From contig NZ_QJUG01000086.1 of assembly GCF_003426775.1 (NCBI RefSeq), positions 1 through 32,500 of the forward strand: 32,500 bases of DNA, written 5' to 3'. This stretch comes from Allorhizocola rhizosphaerae (GTDB taxonomy: Bacteria > Actinomycetota > Actinomycetes > Mycobacteriales > Micromonosporaceae). Position 1 is the stretch's first letter, and every line of letters starts with the position of its first letter. The notes beneath the pieces were generated by a model. It was not told the DNA's origin, made no database searches, and worked only from the letters and a program-made list of their open reading frames with translations. Both the position numbers and the translations under genes were made by a program. Positions 7,556 through 14,017 of this stretch are shown in pieces.

Positions 7556-7947
7556 GCGAGACGCGCACCGTGCTTTTGTATAGCGACGACCCGCAGGTCC
7601 GGGACCGCATGCGGCTGGCCATCGGCACCAAGCCCCGCCCCGACCTGGAGGTCGAGTTCGTCGAGTCATCGACCTACGCCGACTGCATCAAGCTCATCGA
7701 CGACTACGAGATCCACTTGGTGGTGCTCGACGGTGAGGCGGCCCCGGCCGGTGGCCTCGGCATCGCCCGCCAGCTCAAGGACGAGCTCAAGCACGCCCCG
7801 CCCACGTGCGTGGTGATCGCCCGCTCGGCCGACCGATGGCTCGCCGCATACGCTAAGGTCGATGCCACCCTGCTGCACCCGCTCGACCCGGTGACCACGG
7901 CCGCCGCCGTAGCCGACCTGCTCACCAAGAGGGTCTCGCCTGTCTAA
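7552..7947 (+). CDS. Receiver-like (pseudoreceiver) protein upstream of trpD
   Basis: A 131-residue single-domain protein with a CheY-like pattern: hydrophobic strand VLLYSDD (acidic pair at D12/D13), LVVLDGE with D60 at the phospho-acceptor position, then [12 protein letters not shown]. Where active receivers have Ser/Thr and then Lys-Pro, this protein has Ile-Ala-Arg and H109-P110, so the switch Lys is missing. There is no output domain. I infer a pseudoreceiver that probably acts by protein-protein contact rather than normal phosphorelay. The start ATG has GGAGG 8 bases upstream and is coupled to an upstream short ORF. The trpD gene follows after 10 bases with its own GGAGGG, so the two are very likely co-transcribed. 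Its partner is unknown. Confidence 0.75.
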   Translation: MSETRTVLLYSDDPQVRDRMRLAIGTKPRPDLEVEFVESSTYADCIKLIDDYEIHLVVLDGEAAPAGGLGIARQLKDELKHAPPTCVVIARSADRWLAAYAKVDATLLHPLDPVTTAAAVADLLTKRVSPV

Positions 7948-7957
7948 CGGAGGGCCC

Positions 7958-9019
7958 ATGGCCGCCTGGAAAGACCTGCTCGGCGCGCTTGTCCGCCGGG
8001 AGGAGCTCAGCGCCGACGACGCCGCCTGGGCCATGGAGCAAATCGTCACCGGTGAGGCGACGCCCGCCCAGATCTCCGGCTTCGCGCTGCTGATGCGCGC
8101 CAAGGGCGAGACGGCCCAGGAGATCGGCGGCCTGGTGCGCTCGATGCTGGGATACGCGCTGCAGGTCGAGCAGACCGACGCGCAGCGGCTGGCGACCGTC
8201 GACGTGGTGGGCACGGGCGGCGACCAGTCCCACACCGTCAACATCTCGACCATGGCCGCGCTGGTGACGGCCGGCACCGGGGTGCGGGTCATCAAGCACG
8301 GCAACCGGGCCGCGTCGTCCTCGTGCGGCACGGCCGATGTGCTTGAGTTCCTGGGCATCCCGCTGGATCTGGGCCCCGAGCAGGTGGCTCGGGTCGCCGA
8401 CGAGGCGGGCATCGCGTTCTGCTTCGCGCAGCGGTTCCACCCGGGCGCGCGGCATGCGGGCCCGATCCGCAGCCAGATTGGCGTGCCAACCTTCTTCAAC
8501 TTCCTGGGGCCGCTCACCAATCCGGCGCGCCCGCGCTCCGGCGCGATCGGCTGTGCCGACGCCCGCATGGCCCCGCTCATGGGTCAGGTCTATGCCGACC
8601 GCGGTGACACCGTGTTCGTGATGCGCGGCGAGGATGGGCTCGACGAGTTCACCACGGCCGGGCCGACCCGCGTGTGGCTGGCCACGGGCGGCAAGGTGAG
8701 CGAGACCACATTGGACGCTGCCGACTTCGGCCTCCCCCGCTCCTCCCCCGGCGATCTGCGCGGCGCGGACGCGCCGTTCAACGCGGGCGTGTTGCGCGGC
8801 GTGCTGACCGGTGCGCCCGGCCCGATCCGCGACGCCGTACTCATCAACGCCGCGATGGCCTTGACGGCACACGAGTGGGCCTCGCGCGGCACCTCGGGTG
8901 ACCTCAAGGGTTCGTTGCAGGCCAACCTTTCCCGGGCCGCATCGTCCATTGACGACGGTGCCGCCGCGGCCGTGCTCGACCGCTGGATCGCTGCCGCGCA
9001 ACGGGCCGCCACCGCGTAA
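7958..9019 (+). CDS. trpD: Anthranilate phosphoribosyltransferase
   Basis: A 353-residue enzyme that transfers phosphoribose from PRPP to anthranilate in the second step of the tryptophan branch. Signature motifs are GTGGD (85-89), the PRPP/pyrophosphate loop; KHGNRA (113-118); NFLGPLTNP (181-189); and the metal-binding DE pair in DGLDEF (229-230). Length and motifs match the family. It sits 10 bases after the pseudoreceiver gene, with ribosome site GGAGGG. In M. tuberculosis trpD also lies beside ctaE, so the location next to the oxidase genes is conserved rather than part of a trp operon. Its last codons are partly duplicated just downstream (see repeat). Confidence 0.97.
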   Translation: MAAWKDLLGALVRREELSADDAAWAMEQIVTGEATPAQISGFALLMRAKGETAQEIGGLVRSMLGYALQVEQTDAQRLATVDVVGTGGDQSHTVNISTMAALVTAGTGVRVIKHGNRAASSSCGTADVLEFLGIPLDLGPEQVARVADEAGIAFCFAQRFHPGARHAGPIRSQIGVPTFFNFLGPLTNPARPRSGAIGCADARMAPLMGQVYADRGDTVFVMRGEDGLDEFTTAGPTRVWLATGGKVSETTLDAADFGLPRSSPGDLRGADAPFNAGVLRGVLTGAPGPIRDAVLINAAMALTAHEWASRGTSGDLKGSLQANLSRAASSIDDGAAAAVLDRWIAAAQRAATA

Positions 9020-9064
9020 CGCCCAGCCGACCCCTCGACCACTGGATCGCCGCCGCCCAACCCG
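8975..9064. repeat. Tandem duplication of the trpD 3' end
   Basis: CTCGACCGCTGGATCGC at 8975 inside trpD recurs as CTCGACCACTGGATCGC at 9034 in the intergenic region. The first 28 bases of the copies differ at 3 positions and similarity fades by about 9064. The period is 59 bp. The second copy lies beyond the stop codon. Confidence 0.7.
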
Positions 9065-9231
9065 TCGGCGGTGATGGGCACGGTCGCGCAGGTGATGGGC
9101 CATCCGATGGCGCGGAGAAGGAGGCGACCTCGCCCCCGGCAACGGGCAAACATTGGCGCGTTCCCCTTTCGTCAGCCCGTTTCTTCGCCACCCAAAGTTT
9201 GGTCACCCACCGCGGACGCCGTCACTCAGGT

Positions 9232-9894
9232 TCATGCCTTCTTGGATCTGATGGGTACCGAGCGGGCCAGCAGATAGGCGGCGACCCCAGCGGCGCAGGC
9301 CACCGCGAGCACCAGCCACACCCCACCGAACCGGGTCACGTCGGCCTGGTCGTTGCCTGCAAATACCGGGATCATCGCCACCGGCGTGACGGCGATGGCC
9401 CACCAGACACGCAAACGGTAGAAGCACAGCCCGATCAGATAGCCCGTGACCATGAACGCCAAATGTTGCAGCACACCGCGCCCGAAGGTCGCCAGAGTCG
9501 GCGCCGGATAAGGCTCGGTCAACGCGGCCATGATGCCGTTGGCCCGGTACACCAAAATCTCCAGGGCGTGTCCCACCAGGATCAGCAGTCCAAACAGGAC
9601 CGAGCTCACGACGGTGAAAATCCCCGCGGCCACAGTGTATTCGCGCCGCGTGACACCGTTGGCGACGGCCACGGGCAGCCCGGTGGTCGCCAGCATGATG
9701 CCCATCGTGAACAGGAACCAGGCCGGGGCCTGCCCCGCGACCAGGCCCCACGCGCTGCTCTCGCCGGTACCGACCACCCATGGCCCGAAGATGGTCAGGC
9801 TCACCATCAGCCCGGTGAACACGAGCGCCACGAGGCCCCAAAACCAGGCGTACACCACGCGATAGCCACGGGCGAGGTGCTTGAGGACGGTCAT
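9232..9894 (-). CDS. ABC transporter permease partner (membrane protein)
   Basis: A 220-residue protein with about six hydrophobic segments (starting about 15, 53, 87, 138, 161 and 187) and no soluble domain. Sequence such as GVTRREYTVAAGIF resembles the TRREF-type cytosolic loop common in small ABC-2-like permeases. It overlaps the upstream ATPase gene by 4 bases (ATGA) and is the third gene of a GntR-ATPase-permease unit, which makes it the probable membrane partner. In YtrA-type systems such transporters respond to cell-envelope stress or antibiotics; the substrate here is unknown. It converges with trpD. Confidence 0.8.
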   Translation of the reverse strand: MTVLKHLARGYRVVYAWFWGLVALVFTGLMVSLTIFGPWVVGTGESSAWGLVAGQAPAWFLFTMGIMLATTGLPVAVANGVTRREYTVAAGIFTVVSSVLFGLLILVGHALEILVYRANGIMAALTEPYPAPTLATFGRGVLQHLAFMVTGYLIGLCFYRLRVWWAIAVTPVAMIPVFAGNDQADVTRFGGVWLVLAVACAAGVAAYLLARSVPIRSKKA

Positions 9895-10778
9895 CGGTTC
9901 CCTGCCTCACTTGTCAGGTGGACGAAGAGGTCTTGCAGCGAAACGGGCCCCAGCTCGAGCCCGGCCATCTTGGCGGCGCGCACCTGTTCGGGCTCCAGCG
10001 TCCCGTACACGGTCACGGCTTTCGTGCCGCCCAGGCGTTGCTCGCCCAGCACGGTCAGCCCGGCCGCGAACGTGTCGACGACGTCGACCGGCCCGGTGAC
10101 CGAGACCCCGCGGGCGCGCAGCACGTCGGCCTCCTCATGCGCCACGAGACGCCCTCGGTCGATGATGACGACCTCCTCGAACAGCGACGCGACCTCCTCG
10201 ATGAGGTGCGTGGAGAGGATGAACGTGCGCGGGTGGGCCGTGTAGTCGGCGAGCAGTTCGTCATAGAACGCGTAGCGCGAGGGCGCGTCCATGCCCAGAT
10301 AGGACTCGTCGAACATGGTGACGGGCGCCCGGCTGGCGAGACCCAGCACGATGCCCAGCGCCGACTTCTGGCCCCGCGACAGGGATTGCACCGTCTTGCG
10401 CGGCGGCAGGTTGAACCGCTCCGCCAGGCGTTGCGCGTATTCACTGTCCCATGTGGAGCGAAGCTCGCCGGCCGTGCGCAGGACCGTTCGCACGTAGTCG
10501 CTTTCGTAGACGTCACCGCTCTCGCGGATCAGGCAGATCTGTCGCATGACCGCGGCGTTCTCGAACGGCTCGGCCCCTGCGATGCGCACCTGTCCGCCGG
10601 TCTGCCGGCGAAACGCGGCCAGCACCGACAGCAGGGTGGTCTTGCCGGAGCCGTTGCGCCCGAGCAGCCCGTAGATCTTCCCGCCGTCGAGGCGGAACGA
10701 GAGACCGTCGAGCGCGTTGACCTCGCCGAAGCGCAGGCGCAGTTCGCTGACCTCAATCCCGAGGGTCACGGGAGCCAC
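9891..10778 (-). CDS. ABC transporter ATP-binding protein
   Basis: A 295-residue ATPase with Walker A GRNGSGKT (40-47), a variant signature LSRGQK, Walker B VTMFDES with the catalytic Glu, D-loop GMD, and the switch His in LSTHLIEE. The C-terminal 90 residues form a non-conserved accessory region. It powers the permease encoded just downstream. The GTG start at 10778 lies inside the end of the GntR gene (26-base overlap); a second GTG three codons later is also possible. It is probably co-transcribed from the operator-controlled promoter ahead of the regulator. Confidence 0.93.
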   Translation of the reverse strand: MAPVTLGIEVSELRLRFGEVNALDGLSFRLDGGKIYGLLGRNGSGKTTLLSVLAAFRRQTGGQVRIAGAEPFENAAVMRQICLIRESGDVYESDYVRTVLRTAGELRSTWDSEYAQRLAERFNLPPRKTVQSLSRGQKSALGIVLGLASRAPVTMFDESYLGMDAPSRYAFYDELLADYTAHPRTFILSTHLIEEVASLFEEVVIIDRGRLVAHEEADVLRARGVSVTGPVDVVDTFAAGLTVLGEQRLGGTKAVTVYGTLEPEQVRAAKMAGLELGPVSLQDLFVHLTSEAGNR

Positions 10779-11139
10779 CGTCCTTGTTCTTGATTTCGAG
10801 GTGTTGGATGATCTCGTCCAGCGGGATGCCCACGGCCCGCGCCTCGGCGACCATGGGCCCGACCACGTCGGAGAAGAACCGCTCGCGCCGCTGGGCGCGC
10901 AGCCGCTCGCGGGCGTCCGGGCTGACGAACATGCCTATGCCACGACGCTTGTAGAGGTAGCCCTCATCAAGCAGTTGATGGAAGCCCTTGGCCGCGGTCG
11001 CCGGATTGATCCGATAGAACGCCGCGTATTGGTTGGTGGACATCACCTGCTCGTCTGCGCCCAGGTCGCCGTTGAGGATGTCGCGCTTGATCTTCTCGGC
11101 GATCTGGTGGTAGATGGGGCTGCGCTCGTCAAAGCTCAT
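10753..11139 (-). CDS. GntR-family transcriptional regulator, YtrA type
   Basis: A 128-residue protein. The N-terminal winged helix-turn-helix runs from PIYHQIAEKIKRDI (about 8-21) through the recognition region NPATAAKGFHQLLDEGYL (45-62) and the wing KRRGIGMFV. It is followed by only about 50 residues of helical dimerisation tail. That short tail, together with neighbouring ABC genes, defines the YtrA subfamily, whose members usually repress their own ABC operon and are released by cell-envelope stress. A near-perfect inverted repeat lies 24 bases upstream of the ATG, consistent with autorepression. The effector cannot be read from sequence. Confidence 0.92.
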   Translation of the reverse strand: MSFDERSPIYHQIAEKIKRDILNGDLGADEQVMSTNQYAAFYRINPATAAKGFHQLLDEGYLYKRRGIGMFVSPDARERLRAQRRERFFSDVVGPMVAEARAVGIPLDEIIQHLEIKNKDGGSRDPRD

Positions 11140-11162
11140 GAGCCGAGGTTCATCGGTCCGTC

Positions 11163-11186
11163 GGTTCTTTACTCATGTAACGAACC
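11163..11186 (-). promoter_or_regulatory. Probable operator of the YtrA-type regulator
   Basis: The inverted repeat GGTTCTTTAC (11163-11172) / GTAACGAACC (11177-11186) is separated by TCAT and has 9 of 10 arm positions matching. It sits 24 bases upstream of the gntR start, where a promoter would lie, and fits the dyads bound by YtrA-type GntR repressors. Confidence 0.7.
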
Positions 11187-11194
11187 ATAGAGCC

Positions 11195-11222
11195 AAAAAG
11201 ACCCCGGCGCAAGGCCGGGGTC
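11195..11222 (-). terminator. Rho-independent terminator of ctaC-ctaF
   Basis: Perfect 9-bp stem GACCCCGGC / GCCGGGGTC with 5-base loop. On the minus strand it is followed directly by TTTTT. It begins 10 bases after the ctaF stop and separates the oxidase genes from the GntR-ABC operon. Confidence 0.9.
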
Positions 11223-11231
11223 GAATAAGCG

Positions 11232-11657
11232 TCAGTGTGAAGCGGTCCTGCGGGTTCCCGTGTAGTACTCGAACAGCAGAGCGCACGCCGTCAACAGCAC
11301 GCCGATGATGCCGACCGCGATCAGCCACCACATCCAGAACACGAGCCCGAAGCCCGTCACCGCGGCGGCGACCGCGATGCCGAACGGCCAGTAGCTGCCC
11401 GGCGAGAAGAAGCCCACCTCGCCCGCCGCATCGGCGATCTCGCCGTCGTTGCGGTCCTCCGGGCGCAGCTCGATGCGGCGCGACACGAACCAGAAGTAGC
11501 CACCGCACATCAGCACCAGCAGGCCCGACAGCACCAGCGCGGTGGTGCCGATCCAGTCGTAGCCGGGCGGCACCAGGCCGGTCCACCACCAGTAGACCCC
11601 GGCGGCGACAAACAGGAAGACCGCGAGCCCTACGAAGAGCCGGTATTCGGTTTTCAC
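11232..11657 (-). CDS. ctaF: Cytochrome c oxidase subunit IV (actinobacterial)
   Basis: A 141-residue protein with four hydrophobic helices in two pairs (about 7-25, 38-58, 92-112 and 112-130), joined by an acidic linker (ELRPEDRNDGEIADAAGEVG). This matches the actinobacterial CtaF subunit, a small accessory membrane subunit of the aa3 oxidase. GYFWFVSRRIELRPEDR and SPGSYWPFGIA are typical stretches. The GTG start overlaps the ctaC stop (GTGA). A strong terminator follows. No ctaD lies between ctaC and ctaF, unlike in Streptomyces. Confidence 0.93.
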   Translation of the reverse strand: MKTEYRLFVGLAVFLFVAAGVYWWWTGLVPPGYDWIGTTALVLSGLLVLMCGGYFWFVSRRIELRPEDRNDGEIADAAGEVGFFSPGSYWPFGIAVAAAVTGFGLVFWMWWLIAVGIIGVLLTACALLFEYYTGTRRTASH

Positions 11658-12550
11658 TGGCCCGCCTCCTTGGCCGAGTCACGCTTGGTGGGGAACGGCG
11701 ACGTCGTGACGGCGTAGGTGTCCTTGCCGGTGAAGCCGATGGCTGCCATGGCCTCCGGCTGCGTCTTGCCCGACCGCAGGGCCTCCACGTAACGGTCGAA
11801 CCGGTCCGGTTCCACGGCGACGACCTCAAAATTCATCATCGAGTGGTACGTGCCGCAGAGCTCGGCGCATCGGCCGACATAGCGGCCCGGGACGTCGATG
11901 GTCACCTCGAACTCGTTGCGCACGCTGCCCGGGAAGACGTCGCGCTTGAACAGCAGGTCCGGCACCCAGAACGAGTGGATCACGTCCTTGGCCGTCAGCT
12001 CGAACTTGATCTTCTCTCCCACCGGGAGCACAAGCAGCGGGATCACCTCGCTGGTGCCCGTGGTGGAGGCGATGGTCTGCGGCGCGGGCTGCCCCTTGAC
12101 GGTCGGGCCGGAGCGGTAGTTGAACTGCCAGTTCCACTTGAACGCGACCACCTCGACCGTGGTGTCGGGGTTGGCCGAGACGTGGGTGACCCGGGTCTGC
12201 ACAACGGCCGTGTAGTAGAACAGCACGGCGATCACGAGGAACGGCAGGACGGTGTAGAGCACCTCGATCGGCAGGTTGAACCGGGTCTGCACGGGCAGCT
12301 CCTGGCCGCGCTTGCGGTAGCGCACGACACACCAGAAGATCAGGCCCCACACGAAGAACCCGACCGCGAGCGCCGCGACCACCGAGCCGATCCAGAGGTC
12401 GTACATCTGCGTGGCCTGTTGGCTGACGCCCGTCGGCCAACCGAAGCCACGGAAGGTCTTCCCGACATCGCAGCCCGCCAGCAGGGCGGTGAAGCCTGCC
12501 GCGGTGATAAAGCCGCCGATCCTCCTAAGCACGACCGCAGAGTACTTCAC
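11654..12550 (-). CDS. ctaC: Cytochrome c oxidase subunit II (CuA subunit), lipoprotein type
   Basis: A 298-residue subunit that receives electrons at the dinuclear CuA centre. The N-terminus ends in lipobox LLAGC (C27), so it is probably lipid-anchored. Two transmembrane helices follow (about 52-75 and 95-117). The extracellular cupredoxin domain carries the CuA ligands H192 (VIHSFW), C228, E230, C232, H236 and M239 (in CAELCGTYHSMM). KWNWQFNY is the conserved aromatic stretch for electron entry. The start is GTG. It is first of a two-gene operon with ctaF and divergent from the cysteine desulfurase gene. Confidence 0.96.
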   Translation of the reverse strand: MKYSAVVLRRIGGFITAAGFTALLAGCDVGKTFRGFGWPTGVSQQATQMYDLWIGSVVAALAVGFFVWGLIFWCVVRYRKRGQELPVQTRFNLPIEVLYTVLPFLVIAVLFYYTAVVQTRVTHVSANPDTTVEVVAFKWNWQFNYRSGPTVKGQPAPQTIASTTGTSEVIPLLVLPVGEKIKFELTAKDVIHSFWVPDLLFKRDVFPGSVRNEFEVTIDVPGRYVGRCAELCGTYHSMMNFEVVAVEPDRFDRYVEALRSGKTQPEAMAAIGFTGKDTYAVTTSPFPTKRDSAKEAGQ

Positions 12551-12597
12551 ACGACGTCCAGCGTTGGTCTTGGGGTCGGTGTGGCAGGGGTTGGCGG

Positions 12598-12603
12598 TAG
12601 CGT
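12598..12603 (+). promoter_or_regulatory. Candidate -10 box of the cysteine desulfurase-tusA operon
   Basis: TAGCGT lies 7 bases before the GTG at 12611, where no ribosome site is seen. This is consistent with a leaderless mRNA. No clear -35 box at usual spacing. Confidence 0.4.
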
Positions 12604-12610
12604 TCTAGGC

Positions 12611-13717
12611 GTGCAGGTTGCCTACTTCGACTCCGCGACTTCGACTCCGCTGCATCCCGCGGCGCGAGATGCCCTGCTCGCCTCGATAGAGGACGGATGG
12701 GCAGACCCCAACCGGCTCTACGCGCAGGCCCGCCGGGCACGCCAGCTGCTGGACGCGGCGCGTGGTGCCATCGCCGATGTGCTGGGTGCTCGGGCCGAGG
12801 AGCTCACGTTCACGCCGAGCGGCAGCTGGGCCGTGCAGACGGCCGTGCTCGGTGCGCTGGCGGCCCGGCGGAGGGCCGGGCAAACGCTGGTGCACTCGGC
12901 AATCGAGCATTCCGCGCTGCTGCACGCCGCGCAGCGCCATGTCCATTCCGGGGGGTCGGCGGTCGAGGTCGGGGTCGACCGGGCCGGGCACATCGACCGG
13001 ACGGCGTGGCAGGAGGCCGTGTCCGGGCCGGGCGTGGCGGTTGCCGCGCTGATCAGCGCGAGCCACGAGGTGGGCACGGTGCAGCCGGTCGAGTGGGCGG
13101 CGGGGTTTGGGGTCCCGCTGCTCGTGGACGCCGCGATGACGGTGGGGCGTCTAGCCGTACCGGATGGATGGTCTTATCTTTCGGCAAGCGCCAGGAAGTG
13201 GGGCGGGCCGGCCGGTGTCGGTGTGATGGTGATCCGCAAGGGTGCGCGCTGGCAGTCACCGTGGCCGAGCGCGGAGACGGCGCCCAACCTGCCCGCGATC
13301 CTCGCCGCGGCGGCCGCGTTGCAGGCCGTGCAGGCGGAAGCCGAGGCCGAGAGCGCGCGCCAGTCCGCTCTGATCGACCGGATCCGGCGCACGGTCGCCG
13401 CCACGGTGCCCGACGTCGAAATCGTCGGCGACCCCGTTGACCGGCTTCCGCACCTGGTCACATTCTCGTGCCTCTATGTTGATGGCGAGGCACTGCTGCA
13501 CGCGCTGGACCGCCGCGGCTTCGCCGTCTCGTCCGGCTCGTCCTGCACGTCCTCCACGCTGCAGCCCAGCCATGTGCTCGCGGCCATGGGCGCGCTGACC
13601 CACGGCAACATCCGCCTCTCGCTGCACCGCGACACCACGGATGCCGACGTCGACCGGTTCCTGGCCGAACTGCCCGGCATCGTGGCCGACATCCGGGCGG
13701 AGGTGGGCGTGGCATGA
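12611..13717 (+). CDS. Cysteine desulfurase (NifS/IscS-like, class V aminotransferase)
   Basis: A 368-residue PLP enzyme that takes sulfur from cysteine as a protein persulfide and releases alanine. Visible features are H100 (IEHSALL), D173 (LVDAAM) near the PLP pyridine nitrogen, the Schiff-base Lys K196 (SARKWGGPAG), and the persulfide Cys C312 in SSGSSCTSS. Two usual positions differ: the common DAAQ is DAAM, and the His before the PLP Lys is Arg. The start is the GTG before QVAYFDSATSTPLHP, where the family begins; the longer open frame upstream is antisense to ctaC. Its stop overlaps the tusA start (ATGA), so TusA is the likely sulfur acceptor. Confidence 0.93.
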   Translation: MQVAYFDSATSTPLHPAARDALLASIEDGWADPNRLYAQARRARQLLDAARGAIADVLGARAEELTFTPSGSWAVQTAVLGALAARRRAGQTLVHSAIEHSALLHAAQRHVHSGGSAVEVGVDRAGHIDRTAWQEAVSGPGVAVAALISASHEVGTVQPVEWAAGFGVPLLVDAAMTVGRLAVPDGWSYLSASARKWGGPAGVGVMVIRKGARWQSPWPSAETAPNLPAILAAAAALQAVQAEAEAESARQSALIDRIRRTVAATVPDVEIVGDPVDRLPHLVTFSCLYVDGEALLHALDRRGFAVSSGSSCTSSTLQPSHVLAAMGALTHGNIRLSLHRDTTDADVDRFLAELPGIVADIRAEVGVA

Positions 13718-13929
13718 CCACCGAACTGAACTGTCTTGGTCAGCGCTGTCCCCTGCCCGTCATCGCGCTCGCCAAGGCCCTGCCCGGCTTAGCCGTCGGC
13801 GACACCATCCGGGTGCTGGCCGACGACCCGGCCGCGGCGGCGGACATCCCCGCCTGGTGCAGGATGAGGGGGCAGGAATACCTGGGCTCCCCCGTGCCGT
13901 CTGCCTACGACGTCCGCCGCGTCCAATAG
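13714..13929 (+). CDS. tusA: TusA-family sulfur carrier protein
   Basis: A 71-residue protein with the family signature LNCLGQRCPLPVIALAKAL. C12 of the CPxP motif is the persulfide-carrying residue. The remainder (DTIRVLADDPAAAADIPAWC) follows the TusA/SirA fold of two helices on a sheet. The start overlaps the cysteine desulfurase stop by 4 bases, which strongly suggests the desulfurase loads this carrier. The final acceptor (tRNA thiolation, molybdenum cofactor or another pathway) cannot be told from this window. A strong hairpin follows 4 bases after the stop. Confidence 0.93.
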   Translation: MTTELNCLGQRCPLPVIALAKALPGLAVGDTIRVLADDPAAAADIPAWCRMRGQEYLGSPVPSAYDVRRVQ

Positions 13930-13933
13930 CCCG

Positions 13934-13952
13934 TGCGCGCGGAACGCGCGCA
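13934..13952 (+). terminator. GC-rich hairpin after tusA
   Basis: Perfect 8-bp stem TGCGCGCG / CGCGCGCA with loop GAA, 4 bases past the tusA stop, without a U-tract. Further inverted repeats follow (CTGGCCC 13965 / GGGCCAG 13986; AGACC / GGTCT at 13991-14002). They could terminate the convergent propeller gene from the other side. Confidence 0.65.
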
Positions 13953-14017
13953 AAGTGAAGGGGCCTGGCCCCCTGGGGGGATATAGGGCCAGACCCCGGT
14001 CTGTGGGGAGGAGTGGG

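Noticed and set aside
9020-9231. A possible small gene between trpD and the permease
   Set aside because: Short frames exist on both strands, but none has a ribosome site or protein-like composition. Part of the region is the duplicated trpD end.
11843-12610. N-terminal 256 codons of the open frame that continues into the cysteine desulfurase
   Set aside because: This part is antisense to ctaC. The desulfurase family starts at the GTG at 12611, so the extension is an artefact.
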